Of a stretch of DNA of 64,000 nucleotides, positions 22,445 through 34,911 are shown piece after piece. The notes under the pieces were generated by a model. It was not told the origin of the DNA, made no database searches, and saw only the letters and a program-made list of their open reading frames with translations. The stretch covers positions 23,464,078-23,528,077 of the forward strand of contig CM048748.1 of the NCBI GenBank assembly GCA_026315105.1. Reading direction: 5' to 3'. The translations under genes and the position numbers were made by a program. Numbering within the stretch: position 1 is the first letter of the stretch; the number at the start of each line of letters is the position of its first letter. Source of the DNA: Locusta migratoria. Its lineage: Eukaryota; Arthropoda; Insecta; Orthoptera; Acrididae.

Positions 22445-24230
22445 CTTCAAGCAGTGCAGGGCGTAAGGTCGGCCGCAACGCGCCAGAACAGCTGTCCCGC
22501 ACTTCCTGGGACTTTTCTGAACTCACAGAACAAGACGGAAGCGAATATTTAAAATATTAGGCCTACTCGTGAGTTACAGCTGTTAATGCTGGTGATTTGG
22601 CAGCGCCAGTGAAGAGATCCTGGGCGTGGATAATCGTGTGTGTTTTCCTGCCACACACACATTGTCAGGATGGCAGCTCGGTCCGTCTGTTGACTCTACG
22701 GCGCTCGTGTTGACGTTTGTCGGATGGCGGACTGCGGGTCCGCGCGGCTACACCGCCACAGTTTAGTTACGTACTGCGCACACAAAGCGAATGCCGCAGT
22801 TGCAAAACGTCCATGTTGCACCAAGCATCCATTTCCTACCTCTTTGCCTGTTTCAGACTTATCGAAAATATTCCGCTTAGTTGTCCAAAATTCACATAAA
22901 ATACTCAAATTTTTATTGAGATGTGGTTCGACAGCCGTAAGATATTTGAGGAAAAGCATATTGTAAACCATCAGTTGTTTATTATTTTTCATACTTCTAC
23001 CGGTTTCTGTTATGAACCATCTTCATGGAAGACTATTAAATAAAAATACAGAAACAGAATTGTACACAAGCTGAAGTAAAATACATAATATAACCTAGTA
23101 GTTTCACTTACGAACTAGACAGACAGATTAAACAGGTGCATTATATGCCTCCTTATGCATACTGGCATGCATAAAATAAATAAGATGTCACTAGGCATCA
23201 AGTATTGGTTAAAAACATAAGAGCAATGCCAGGCTGTGTGATGGTGAACCAAGGTCTATTACAAGAGAACCTAACACAACCATTAAACGCATCAATGAGA
23301 TAAAATTAGCGATGATCAAAGTATACATGGTGAGAAAATGATATATCTTAGACAACCATCTTCGACAAGGTGTCATGGCGACATGTTACAGAAAGCAGTA
23401 CGTCAACGTTACGAAAATAACAGGATGGATTTTGAAAACAATAAAAATGTCTAACAATAACAATTATCTGTCAAAGTATGAAAGTAAGTAAACAAAGTAT
23501 ACATCAAAGACCTAATATTAGGAAATAAAGCAAACCTAACCCAATAACAGGATCGTAAAATTGTAATTAGTTTATGCAGAGGTAGGGCAGAGGCTACTAA
23601 TGAGCATAGTGGGCAACACAATATGTCAACATTATAATACGTATGGATACATCTTTCAATGAACAAGATCTGACATATTATGAACAAGAACAAAGTAACA
23701 TTAAATGAAGTAAACATGTAAACCTTTAGCTAAAGCATAAAAGCGACAGGGTGTCACAATTACATAGTTCAGGGTGTACGCAGTTACATTAAATATGGAT
23801 ATAGCATCCAGTCACATCAAAATGTAATACAATTATGTCAAGAAATAAGTGCATTAATTTGGCATGTAGACCTTAAGCATCTAGTACACACTATTAAGTG
23901 TATATGACAATTATGTATTGGCACATATCTAACAGAACAGAGGTACATAGGAAGATTTATTAAGATAGTATGTAATTAGCCATAGGGCTGCATATGAATG
24001 GATAAGGCTCATAATATAGCAGTAGGGTGTATGACGATACAAATGTATATACATCTGGTCATATGTCATTGGTTTGTTGTACAGGTTAAGCAACTGAAAA
24101 ATCTGTTTAGACCAATATGGTCATGCATTATTAAGAATAAGTATCTAGGCTGCTAACACTAACATAAAATAGAACAGTGGCGTTAAACTTCGCAGTGTAA
24201 CTAATTCACCGATCCGCTACTACATTTATA
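22445..24230. other. Non-coding DNA with one structured module
   Basis: 22445-22800 is moderately GC-rich and could be an old LTR, but no boundary was found. From about 22960 to 24180 the sequence is AT-rich and of uniform texture, probably a decayed non-coding repeat. It contains the stem-loop module listed at 22997-23029. Confidence 0.3.
22997..23029 (-). ncRNA. Hammerhead-like module, degenerate
   Basis: On the minus strand: ATGAAGA, then TG, a GTT/AAC mini-stem around CAT, then AGAAACCGG. Same order as the modules at 50850-50890 and 59217-59250. The first box is worn and the stem is only 3 bp, so this is likely a fossil. Confidence 0.2.
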
Positions 24231-27127
24231 CGCGACAGTGGATGTACTACGGGAATGTTATTGTACCTCAATTCACGCACAAATCATTAGCAGGCACCTA
24301 ACCGACACAGGGATGCTGCGTACTTGCATGAGTTCCATTATCAGAAGCTGCGTACTTGCGAACCGATGCATTTTGAGAGAGGCCTCATTGGCTTGGGGGG
24401 GGGGGAGGCGAACATATAACTGACGCAGTCAGCTGTGGCAGTGTCAATATGCTTACACCGGCATGTGGGGCCAGTCATTTTTAACCACAACAACACCAAA
24501 CAAGTTTGACCACTGAAATGATGTATTTCTTTATTGTGGAAACAGCAAACTACTTCAAAGCTCCACCTGCGTTTCAAATCGGACAATGGATAAACGTATC
24601 TTTTTTTCCCATATCACGTCATTGATCAGAAATGGAAACGTCAGGACAGAAGAATGAAACTTTACACACTTTCTACTAGTAACAATGCAACATCTATCGG
24701 TATAATCTTGATTAATAATTCTCGAGGCAGGACTGGACTTCATCCAGTGGGAGCGTCCGCGCAATCCGCGGCCATCGCCACGCGACTCTTGTCGACTGCA
24801 GTTGTTTCGATCCGCTGAAGGGCATATAACTCGTACGTGACGCCTATAGGCCGGGAATATTTTCTCCTTTATCGATGATACGTTACTGCCTAACACAGAA
24901 CATACGTTCGCTGAGCACTTACAGCCCAGCTATTAGAACCTTGCACCTGACAGCAGTAGGAAAGTTTACTCCATAGCCACGAAGCCTATTGACAGTATTT
25001 TGTGAGATTATGGGTATGGTTATTGTGATGTTTCCTGACCTGGTGTGTGTGTTGTAACTGTGTGTATGTTATGTTACTATGCTTGCGTATATCTGTATGC
25101 AAACTGACAAGTTAATGTCTCATATGCAAGTCAAAAAACCCTGTAAATCTGTTTTAGTTTTGAGTAGTAATTATTGTCTATGATAGCAGCAAGTGGCGCA
25201 TTTAAAGTGTGACACTTGTACACGTTTGCTATTCAAAATATAATTCTAGTCTACTGCCGGAATCAACATATTTAATTTTAATTTCTGTTCAATTTGTCAA
25301 AGTATGTAAGTTCATATGACCACACCTATGAGCAGTCCTTTTCACTATTGCGGTGAATAGTTCATTACACTATTAACTGCCTTTTAGTAAAATTAAGATG
25401 TCTTGAATTGAAAACAACATAAAACCTAATATTGACTGATCCTTGTCCTTCTTTATCCAAAATGTCCAGCACCCCTCTTTAAGCACATGAAACTCTTTCT
25501 AAAACACAAACATGTTTCCCTCTACCGTCAGAAAACATTACAAATTTTGTCCAGAAAAGATTCATATTATTCTTATAACACACGTAGTGATCCGTGCCTG
25601 TGACTCACAGTCTCCAGTCTCTACTTACTCATTTAGTCCGTTAAATATCATTATTTATTAAGTGCCTTGTTTTAAAATTCACTGCTGCAGCTCAGACAAT
25701 GATATTTCACTCAAGATATCGTTTGAGAATGTGGTCATTTTTGAATTTACCACGAGTACACCTAAAGCGGCTCACCATACACAACGATTGTTTTTCTATT
25801 CAAGCACTAGATATATTATGAAAAATACTCAGAAACGTTATAAGTCTAAATACGTAATAAAAGACGTTACGGTTTAAAGCTCCTTCTATTTAGACGAGTA
25901 AGCAAACATCATTACACTTTTAAACAGGATACGGACCTCTGATATTCTCCATTAATACCATTATGTTTCTTATGTCGATTATATAAATCGCTCTTTTTTC
26001 AAAAATGGCCATACCACTCCAAGACAAAATCTAGAATAATAATTACATTCACTGCCGTTCGTTTTCAACGTAAAATACATACAGTCACACCCTTCATCAA
26101 ATATTTACAACAATACCATCTCCTTGCCTCAAGCAAAGATATATCTTTGTGCAAAAAACCAGCAGATTGCCATTCCAATAGCGTTTCTAATGAAAACCAT
26201 ATTAAGCGTTCAGGTGAGACGTTACATTATAGAGCGGCGTGAGGAAGAGGAGAATGTAGCGCGGTTGAAGAGATCTCCTAAAATTCTAGAAACTTATAAC
26301 AGAAGCCGTTGCACCTGTAGATTGCATAACAATGGAACTCTACACTTACAAGACGTTTAAGCATGGTTATATGCAGTTCAACGGAAAAATATCAACTCTC
26401 AAGCCTCATGTAAATCATCATCGAAATTTGGGCACTATAAACTGTTGTCATACTTTAGTTCCGGCCATAGTTTACACTTTGGGCTCCATAAGCTACTTAC
26501 ATATCAGTTGGACAACTATCGGCACTGGGCACAATCCAGTGTCTTCATAATTCTGTGGAATGATGGCGAAATAATGTGTGACTACTGTATAGTTCAAATC
26601 AGTATTCACATATTTTACGTTTACATTCCATTATTATAAGAATGCATAAGTAAATAAAATTGGAGCATTATTCACATATTTTTCCGTCAGTCGGGATAAT
26701 AAATTATTAATATTTTATGTCGGCTATGGACATTAGTTCTTGGTTAGAGATTTTTGTGTCTAAGAGTGTGACTGCAACAAAATCCTTTTCTACAGTTATC
26801 AACGAATAATATTCACAAGTTGCCGTGCTTAAATAATAGGAATGAACTATGATTATGTATTATATCGAAGATACTGAACAGAATGAGAAGCATTGAACTG
26901 AAATAGTGCCACAGGAGGGATTCGAACCGTGAACCTCCTGCACACTAGACAATCGCGTTGTCTATTTTTCCTTCAAATAAATTGCAGCTTTGATAATGAA
27001 ACTTAAAAATAATTATCTTCTAAATGAAAAGCCACAGTTCTTCTCTCTTCTTGTTCTTGGAAATAATGAAAGTTCATCACTTACACATTAACAGAAATTT
27101 GGTTGATTGTGGAAAGTAATAATGATA
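24231..27127. other. Intergenic DNA, nothing firmly recognised
   Basis: Contains an 11-base G run at 24395-24405. Short open frames (25662-25877, 26124-26360, 26332-26550) have no domain. The tRNA-like string at 26895-26950 is listed separately. Confidence 0.35.
26895..26950 (-). repeat. tRNA-like T arm/B box relic
   Basis: On the minus strand GGTTCACGGTTCGAATCCCTC contains a good B box (GGTTCGAATCC), but the flanking bases do not form a 5-bp T stem, and no proper A box is spaced ahead of it. Probably a tRNA pseudogene or SINE remnant. Confidence 0.25.
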
Positions 27128-27134
27128 TTACTTT

Positions 27135-28677
27135 TACATCTACATCTACATACATACTCCGCAATTGACTGTAAGGTGCGTGGCGGAGGGTACACTGTAC
27201 CACTACTAGGAATTTCCTTTCCTATTCCAATCCCAAATGGAACGAGGGAAGAAAGAATACTTATATGCCTCCGTACGAGCCCTAATTTCTCTTATCTTGT
27301 CTTTGTGATCTTTACGCGAAATGTAAGTAGGCGGCAGCAAGATCGCACTACACTCAGCTTCAAATTCCGGCCCTCTAAATTTCCTCAGCAGAATTTCTCG
27401 AAAAGAACGTCATCTTTCCTCCAGCGATCCCCAATTGAGTTGCCGGAGCATTTCCATGACACTCGCGCGTTGGTCGAACCTACCGGTAATAAACATAGCT
27501 CCTCGCCTCTGAACTGCTTCAATGTCGTTTTATACGCGGTCTCCTTTACAGGTGAAGTACATCTTCCCAAAATTCTCCCAATAAACCGAAGTCGACTGTC
27601 CGCCTTACTCACAACTGTCCTTACATGTTCGTTCCATTTCATATCGCACTGCAATGTTACGCCTAGATATTTGAACGACACGACAGCATCAAGAAGCTCA
27701 CTACTAATGCTGTATTCGAATATTATAGGATTGTTTTTTCTACTCATGCGCATCACTTTACATTTTTCTACATTGAGAGCTAGCTGCAATTCTACGCACC
27801 AACTAGAAATTTTGTCTAAGTCATCCTGTATGCTATTACAGTCAGTTACAGACGAATCCCTCCCATACACCACAGAATCATCAGCAAACAGCCGCAAATT
27901 ACAACTTACTCTGGCCATCAGATCATTTTTATAGATAGAAAATAATATCGGTCCTATCACAGTCCCCTGGGACACGCCTGACGATACACTCGTCTCTGAT
28001 GGACACTCGCCGTCGAGAATAACGTACTACGTTATATTACTTAGGAAGTCTTCCAGCCAGTCACAAATCTGTGAACCTATTCCATAAGCTCGTATCTTCG
28101 TTAGCAGTCTGCAGTGTGGCACCGCGTCGAACGCCTTTTTGAAGTCGAGAAAAACACAATCCGCCTGTTGCCCTTCATCGATGGCTCGCAAGATGTCATG
28201 TGAGAAAAGGGAAGGCCAAGTTGAGTTTCACATGAACGATGTTTCCTAAACCCGTGCTGATTCATGGGAAGAAGCTTTTCCGTTTCAAGGAAATTTACTA
28301 TATTCGAACTGAGAATATGCTATGAAATTCTACATGAAACTGATGTCAACGATCTTGGCCTGTAATTGTATGGGTCAGTTCTCTTTCCTTTCTTATACAC
28401 GGGAGTCACCTACGCTTTTTTCCAATCACTAGGAACTTTGCGCTGAATTAAAGATTTCCGATAAATGCAACTAAGTAGGGGGCCAATGCCGCAGAATAGT
28501 CTTTGTATAACCGAACTGGTATTCCATCCGGACCAGCAGACTTTTTCGTATTTAGCTCTCTCAGCTGCTTCTCTACACCGGAAATACCTGCTGCTATGTC
28601 TCCCATTTCGGAATTAGTACGTTGATCAAATGATGGTACATTTGTGCGGTCCTCCTGCGTGAAAGATTTCTTAAAGG
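27135..28677 (-). mobile_element. CR1-like LINE (family B), copy 1, antisense
   Basis: The 3' tail appears at the left as ACATCTACATCTACATAC, and the coding part runs right to left. TTACTTT occurs at both edges (27128-27134, 28678-28684), a possible 7-bp TSD, although part of the right copy could belong to the LINE. Near-identical in order and mostly in sequence to the plus-strand copy at 31736-33493, forming a large inverted pair. Confidence 0.8.
27385..28670 (-). pseudogene. Reverse transcriptase of family B LINE, copy 1
   Basis: From right to left: NSEMGDIAAGISGVEKQLRE-like, GPDGIPVRLYK-like, the VTPVYKKGK region, FDAVPHCRLL (motif A), SQGTVIGPILFSIY (motif B), LRLFADDSVVYG (motif C, both Asp), KISSWCVELQLALNVEKCK, SFKYLGVTLQCDMKW. 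After VKETAYKT about 55 bases are missing relative to copy 2 (the YWDPQQISLKED part), changing the frame. Multiple stops. Confidence 0.75.
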
Positions 28678-28684
28678 TTACTTT

Positions 28685-29216
28685 ACGATCTGTATATATT
28701 CAATAAAATGTCAGTTTTATCGATGCAACTGATGCCTTATCCAATACAATCCATGTGAAATAAAATTTGTAACATGTTGTCGAAATGCTATTTGGTGTTC
28801 TTTGTCGTTAGTTCATTGTAATATTCCGTTGCAATGTAGCTCTGATAGTCTTTAAGTTTGTCAGATGGATGAGAAAGTTAAATAAGCTTCTATGTAACTA
28901 CATTGTGGTACTACTTTTTTGTTGCGGAAAATATGCTAGTAGTTCTTATGTCATTATGTTCATTCCATCATTTCACCTATGAAATACAAGGTGATTCTTT
29001 TTATCCTTTTACATCTGATGTTATAGCCAGAGTAGGTAAGCCTACGAGCTAGTGTATCAATATTTCCACAGCTGTGACATTAATTTGCGTCAGATAAATC
29101 TACGAAATTCAACCCCTTGTACGTTTCTAGAATGTGTTAATGATGCAATATCATGTCAGCCGTACTTTAAAAAATTAATAAAAAATAAATAAAATAAATA
29201 AAAGAAAAGAAAAAAA
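28685..29216. other. AT-rich spacer with A-rich run
   Basis: Nothing recognised except an A-rich tract at 29168-29217 (AAAATAAATAAA-type), which adjoins the tail end of the next SINE. Confidence 0.35.
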
Positions 29217-29398
29217 GATGTGTATCGGACTCAACTGCTAGGTTGTCAGTCCGTAGCTTACAAACTACTTAAACTAAGGTAAACTAACCTAAGGACAACA
29301 AAAACACCCATGCTCGAGGGGGACTCGAACCCCTGACGGAGAACGGCCGTGCGCACAGCAGCACGGCGTCTCTGCGCGCACGGCTAATCCACCGCGGC
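29217..29398 (-). mobile_element. tRNA-derived SINE, type c
   Basis: On the minus strand the head is GCCGCGGTGGATTAGCCGTG, B box GGGGTTCGAGTCC, then a body with CCTTAGGTTAGTTTACC and TTTAAGTAGTTTGTAAGC, distinct from types a and b. An A-rich tract follows its 3' end. No clear TSD. Confidence 0.8.
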
Positions 29399-30484
29399 AG
29401 AACTTTGTTACTAATGGTGTTCAAGTCCTTTATGGGTTACTTTTTCTCTGTGTTTCTCCTGGTGACGCTCCTCTTGTGTGGAAATAGAGAATGCTTTGGT
29501 TTTACTGCCGGTCTGTGTGTACGAATTCTCCTTTTAACTTCACTCAATGAAATAAAGACTTGCATAGTTCAGCTTGAAATAGATGGGTGTTACCTTCACT
29601 GGGGTATCTAGACTCTATGGTCACGTAATTCTGAACAAAAACGCAGTAACACTGTCTGGGTAATTACGGACAAGTAGTAGACTCCTATTGATAAATAACG
29701 CTATCGTCTTTTGCTAAATGTCCATAAGTCCGAGCCCCCTGTCTCCATAGCGTAAAGGGAATATATCAGCTGACTCTCTGAATTTACTTCCCTACCACTT
29801 CTGTTGACATTCATTACTTGCAATATTCTTTGAAATGGCCAATGGCATACAAAAAATTTACCATAAGAAGACTACCTTTCACAGTATTGTGATGTTAATC
29901 AGCTGTACCCCTTGAATTAAATTGAGATATCTATCTTTGTGCTCTTCAGTTAGTCCTCTGATTTTTGTGGGAATTTCCTTCTAGCAAACGTCGTATGAAG
30001 TAGACATTTATAAAACGTAATACCTAATGATTTATGTTTATCTATGGAGGTAGCCCAGTGCAAATCGTTTCGTTCACAACCTTTCAGGCTGAAGAGTAAA
30101 CTTTTTTTTATTCCCTTGAGAGCAGTAAGCAATCAAATAAAGGTTTATTGCGTTTCGTAGTTATTGATAGTCATTGTCACTCCGTGATATCAATCCTAAA
30201 TTATCACATTAATAACCTTATTCACTGACATTATCGTCAATCTCTTTTACGTCATTGCTGAGTTCTCAAACAAGAGGTTCTATTGTTGTTGTTGTTGTTT
30301 AGATGGGACTAAACAGAGAGGTTCTATTACTAGAACATACAACAGCATTGATAACGGGCTGTCTTGGAGAAAGGCCCTGACAATATCGATAGCTTTCCAC
30401 TCAGCCACCAGGTACTTACGGATCATACGAATGCACGAAGAATCCTAAATCTAGGCTCCGTCCACAACACTAACTTCAATTCCG
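29399..30484. other. Intergenic DNA, nothing recognised
   Basis: The open frame at 29405-29611 starts MLLMVFKSFMGYFFSVFLLV, hydrophobic, but has no homologue I recognise. A TTG trinucleotide run lies at 30284-30299. Confidence 0.3.
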
Positions 30485-31230
30485 TCCCTATGTAGGAGCA
30501 ATTGACTGGAATGGAGAGTGTCTTGAAAGGAAGATATAACATGAACATTAACAAGAGGAAGACGAGGGTAATCGAATGTAATGTTAGAAAATCGGGCGAT
30601 GCTGAAGGAATTAGATTATGTAATGAGACAATAAAAGTAGTTGATGAGTTTCGTTATTTGGGTAGCAAGATATCTTCTGATGGCCGAGGTAGGAGATATA
30701 AAATGAAGAATGGCTATGGGAAGAAAAGCGTTTTTAAAGAAGCGAAACTTGTTAACATCCAATATTAATTTAAACGTTAAGACGTTCTTTCTGAAAACAT
30801 TTGTCTGGAGTGTAGTATTGTATGGGAGTGAAACGTGGACGAAAAGGAGTTCAGACAAAGATGATATAAGCTTTCGAAATGTGGTGTTACAGACGAATGA
30901 TGAAGATTAGATGGGTAGATAACGTAACTATTGAGGAGGTGCTCAACAGAATTGGAGAGGAAAGAAGTTTCTGGCATATCCTGACTAAGAGAAGGGATAG
31001 ATTGGTGGGATACATTCTGAGACATCAAGGAATCGTCAACTTTGTATTAGAAGGAAGTGTGTGGGGTAAAAATCGTAGAGTGAGAACGAGGGACGAATAC
31101 AGTAAGCAGATTCAAAAGGATGTAGGTTGCCGCACGTATTCTCACATGAAGAGACTTGCGCATTACAGGATAGCGTGGAGAGCTGCATCAAACCAGTCTG
31201 TGGACTGAAGACCACAACAACATTAATATA
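30485..31230 (+). pseudogene. RTE-like LINE 3' fragment
   Basis: Encodes the post-catalytic part of an RTE-like RT: MNINKRKTRVIECNVR, VVDEFRYLGSKISSDGR, KKRNLLTSNINLN in another frame, FVWSVVLYGSETWTKRSSD, then RMMKIRWVDNVTIEEVLNRI, GKNRRVRTRDEYSKQI and RAASNQSVD, ending with a CAACAA tail. Two frame changes (near 30710 and 30880). Same family as 39022-40127. Confidence 0.8.
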
Positions 31231-31238
31231 TCCTATGA

Positions 31239-31441
31239 AATGTCCAAATCTTTGTAAATATGCCGAACTCAGCTGCTGGGTTATTAGTCCGTAGCTCACA
31301 GACTACTTAAACTAAGGTAAACTAACCTAAGGATAAGACAAACACCCACGCCCGAGGGCGGAATCGAACCCCCGACGGTGAACGGCCGCGCGCACCTCAT
31401 CACGGCTCCCCAATGCGCACGGCTAATCCGCCGCGGCTATC
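31239..31441 (-). mobile_element. tRNA-derived SINE, type c, 8-bp TSD
   Basis: Antisense. The minus-strand head is GCCGCGGCGGATTAGCCGTG, with B box GGGGGTTCGATTCC. TCCTATGA lies on both sides (31231-31238, 31442-31449). It follows directly on the RTE fragment. Confidence 0.85.
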
Positions 31442-31449
31442 TCCTATGA

Positions 31450-31735
31450 CTTAGGTACAATGCAGAGTTGTTCCCATTAACATTCAATGCTGGTGTGCTA
31501 TTCCGATATCGGAGAGTCTCGTCAATATTACATTGGGGAACATGGAGGCAGATTTGAAACCCGTGTTGTGGAGGGAGACATACTGTGGGGTGTGGCTTAT
31601 CCATAAGGGCACAGCGTCTGTGTGGATAAAGCGAATGCGTAGTAATCAGTGGCACGGTGATTCAGAGTCATGTGGAAGAGCTACACGTACTCTCTAATAA
31701 CAGAACTGAGCCCGATCTCAAGGATCAACATTGAA
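31450..31735. other. Spacer, nothing recognised
   Basis: No motif or repeat recognised. The 5' edge of the next LINE is uncertain and may lie slightly further left. Confidence 0.3.
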
Positions 31736-33493
31736 AAAGTACGATATCGCGCCCGCAAGGAGCTCAGATATCTGGGGACCTGAAACGGGCTAAAGATCTT
31801 TCCGAGAATCCGAAAAAATTCTGGTCCTATCTAAAATCGATAAGCGGGTCAAAGCCCACTGTCCAGTCACTCGTTGATCATTCCGGGGCAGTAATAAAAG
31901 AAAGCAAACGGAAAGCTGAAGTTCTAAATTTAACCTTTAAGAAATCTTTCACGCTGGAGGACGGCACAAATGTACCATCATTTGATCAACGTACTAATTC
32001 CGAAATAGGGGACATAGCAATAGGTATTTCCGGTGTAGAGAAGCAGCTGAGAGATCTAAATACGAAAAGGAATACTAGTTCAGTTTTACAAAGACTATTC
32101 TGCGGCATTGCCCCCCTACTTAGCTTGCATTTATCACGAATCTGAAATTCGGCGCAAAGTTCCTAGTGATTGGAAAAAAGCGCAGGTGACTCCCGTTTAT
32201 AAGAAAGGAAAGAGAACTGACCCACACAATTACAGGCCAATATCGTTGACATCAGTTTCATGTAGAATTTTAGAGCATATTCCTAGTTCGAATATAGTAA
32301 ATTTCCTTGAAACGGAAAAGCTTCTTTCCATGAATCAGCACGGGTTTAGGAAACATCGTTCATGTGAAACTCAACTTGGCCTTCCCTTTTCTCACATGAC
32401 ATCTTGCGAGCCATGGATGAAGGGCAACAGGCGGATTGTGTTTTTCTCGATTTCAAAAAGGCTTTCGACGCGGTGCCACACTGCAGACTGCTAATGAAGA
32501 TAGGAGCTTATGGAATAGGTTCACAGATTTGTGACTGGCTGGAAGACTTCCTAAGTAATAGAACGCAGTACGTTGTTCTCGACGGCGAGTGTTCATCAGA
32601 GACGAGTGTATAGTCAGGCGTGCCCCAGGGGAGTTTGATAGGACCGCTGTTATTTTCTATCTATATAAATGATCTGATGGACAGAGTAAGTTGTAATTTG
32701 CGGCTGTTTGCTGATGATGCTGTGGTGTATGGGAGGGTGTCGTCTGTAACTGACTGTAATAGCATACAGGATGACTTAGACAAAATTTCTAGTTGGTGCG
32801 TAGAATTGCAGCTAGCTCTCAATGTAGAAAAATGTAAAGTGATGCGCATGAGTAGAAAAAACAATCCTATAATGTTCGAATACAGCATTAGTAGTGAGCT
32901 TCTTGATGCTGTCGCGTCGTTCAAATATCTATGCGTAACATTGCAGAGCGATATGAAATGGAACGAACATGTAAGGACAGTTGTGAGTAAGGCGGACAGC
33001 CGACTTCTGTTTATTGGGAGAATTTTGGGAAGATGTACTTCACCTGTAAAGGAGACCGAGTATAAAACGCTTGTACTACTACGTCTTTAGTATTGGGACC
33101 CGCAGCAGATCAGTTTAAAGGAAGACATAGAGGCGGTTCAGAGACGAGGAGCTAGATTTGTTACTGGTAGGTTCGACCAATACGCGAGTGTCCGGGATCG
33201 CTGGGAGAAAGACGACATTTTTTTTCGTGAAATTATGTTAAGTAAATTTAGAGGGCCGGTATTTGAAGCTGAGTGTAGTACGATCTTGCTGCCGCCTACT
33301 GACATTTCGCGTAAAGATCACAAAGACTAGATAAGAGAAATTAGGGCTCGTACGGAGGCATATAGGCATTCTTTTCTTTCCTCGTTCCATTTGAGAGTGG
33401 AATAGGAAAGGAAATGCTTAGTAGTGGTACAGTGTACCCTCCGCCACGCACCTTACGGTGAATTGCGGAGTATGTATGTAGATGTAGATTAAG
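31736..33493 (+). mobile_element. CR1-like LINE (family B), copy 2
   Basis: Plus-strand copy, 5'-truncated, ending ATGTATGTAGATGTAGATT. Its 3' untranslated part contains GTACCCTCCGCCACGCACCT, which is seen in reverse complement at 27183-27208 and, more diverged, near 48550. This gives the family three copies in the window. Confidence 0.8.
31780..33330 (+). pseudogene. Reverse transcriptase of family B LINE, copy 2
   Basis: Reads RAKDLSENPKKFWSYLK-like, then WKKAQVTPVYKKGKRTD, NYRPISLTSVSCRILE, NQHGFRKHRSCETQL, FLDFKKAFDAVPHCRLL (motif A), a stop before SGVPQGSLIGPLLFSIY (motif B), LRLFADDAVVYGR (motif C intact), KISSWCVELQLALNVEKCK, SFKYLCVTLQSDMKW, then stops before YWDPQQISLKEDIEAVQ. About five disabling changes. 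Confidence 0.8.
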
Positions 33494-34111
33494 AGGTACG
33501 TGACACAAAGTTCACCGGGTCATCTATTTTCGAATAAAATTATTCTGGGTATTAGGCAGTGTAATTTTTGAAAACACTTATCAAAGGAATTACCGTAGTC
33601 CTCTTTAGGGCAGTTAACTGTTGGATGCTGCTGAATGTATAACCGTTATCTGATACCGATGTCATATATCTAAGATCGTGATTGGTTGGCAGTTGGCAGT
33701 TGGCAGTTGGGTTCTTACGTTTGCTACCCTCGTAAGTGATTGGTAGGCAAGATTTTACATCTGACTGGAAGGTGACAGCCAGGCAGCAACTAGCATCCAG
33801 GGGGTGGCATTTCCTGCTGCGAACGTTCAGGCCGCGCGTCAGTTCTGCTGTGGCCGCTGTTCTGTTTACACTGCAGAGCCCGGGTCAAGTGGAGCCGCTG
33901 GCTGGAGTACACACACGGCCCGCGGGGCAGGGATTGCCGCCAGCCGCGTCGAAGGTGACTTGTAGCCGCCCTTCCTGTTCATTTGGTTAGGTCTTTTATT
34001 TCGATGGCTTCTCTTATTCTGCGGTGTTGCATCCTCGGTTCCCAGAGAAGCATGCGAGGTTCTTGAAAGTTAATATTACCGTTGCAATCCTTCTAGTGTT
34101 CTGCAACATCT
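33494..34111. other. Spacer with a GC-rich patch and a short tandem repeat
   Basis: Four runs of the heptamer TTGGCAG occur at about 33685-33711. 33790-33980 is clearly GC-richer than its surroundings (CCCGGGTCAAGTGGAGCC, CACGGCCCGCGGGGC). It could be a promoter-type island or an old LTR. No gene was found next to it. Confidence 0.35.
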
Positions 34112-34141
34112 GGAAGGAAGGAAGCTTAGAGTTCAAAGTCC

Positions 34142-34791
34142 AGTCTAGGGGAAAGCAATAGAGTAAACCTATTGTGGGTCCCTGGCCACTCGGGGATCAG
34201 TGGCAACGAACATGCCGACAGATTATCCAGGATGGGGGCAGAGACTCCATTTATTGGACCGGAACCTCTCCTGACAATCACCAAGGCAATGATCAAACTG
34301 GAGCTACGTAACTGGCTCAGAAGAAAGCACGTAGAATATTGGACCAAGGTCTATAAACAAAAACATGGCAAGGTAATGATGCCAAAGCCATGTTTTAAAA
34401 AAAGCTCTGTAATCCTGGGCTTGAACAGGAGAAAGATTACTCATGGTTGGATTGCTGATAGGCCATGGGAATTTCAAAAAACACCTACATACAACGGGAA
34501 TAACAGAAGAGGGCCCTAAATGTAAGATCTGTGATGACGGTGATGAAACTGCATCACATCTAATCTTCGAATGCGTTGCATTGGACATCAAAAGGCACAG
34601 AAGATTTGGGTCAACCAGACCCGAAGAAATCGTTTCTAATAAATAACTGGTAAACGGACTCCTTGCACTGTTCAAGGGCATTGGTTGGCTTTACTAGATA
34701 TACAGGCAGCGATATCGCACAATAAACTTAGTTTCGGTGCGGGCAGTGGCGGGTTGGACCAAAACTGTTTTGGCTTCCCTGACAAAATCAA
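34142..34791 (+). mobile_element. LOA-like LINE 3' fragment, 9-bp TSD
   Basis: 5'-truncated copy of the family at 14174-16967. It starts inside RNase H (LWVPGHSGISGNEHADRLS) and ends GGCTTCCCTGACAAAATCAA. TCAAAGTCC flanks it on both sides (34133-34141, 34792-34800), a clean TSD of normal size, in contrast to the 250-bp repeat around the sibling copy. Confidence 0.9.
34172..34646 (+). pseudogene. RNase H C-terminal fragment of LOA-like LINE
   Basis: VPGHSGISGNEHADRLSRMG holds the last His and Asp of RNase H. LRNWLRRKHVEYWTKVYKQK and CKICDDGDETASHLIFECV follow, the latter after a frame change near 34440. Parallel to 16340-16790, about 93% alike by eye. Confidence 0.8.
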
Positions 34792-34911
34792 TCAAAGTCC
34801 CGTCGACAGCGTGGTCATTAGAGTCGGAGCTTAAGCTCTGAGAGTTTGGGCAACCACCATCCTTCCAAATACGAGTCCAGTGCGTTACCACTGTGCCACC
34901 TCGCTCGGTGC

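Larger units (their letters stand above)
34112..34911 (-). mobile_element. Second-type tRNA-derived SINE, split by a LINE
   Basis: The 3' part (34112-34141, GGAAGGAAGGAAGCTTAGAG) and the 5' part (34792-34911) read on the minus strand as GAGCGAGGTGGCACAGTGGT (A box region), AACGCACTGGACTCG, then a body with CTCTAATGACCACGCTG. It has a different tRNA head from types a to c. The middle of the body seems deleted. Split by the LOA-like fragment. Confidence 0.65.

Noticed and set aside
27107..27934. 275-codon open frame on the plus strand
   Set aside because: Antisense to the family B LINE reverse transcriptase, which reads clearly on the minus strand.
29405..29611. Signal-peptide-like open frame as a secreted protein gene
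   Set aside because: A hydrophobic start is easily produced by T-rich DNA; no splice context, conserved motif or neighbours support a gene.
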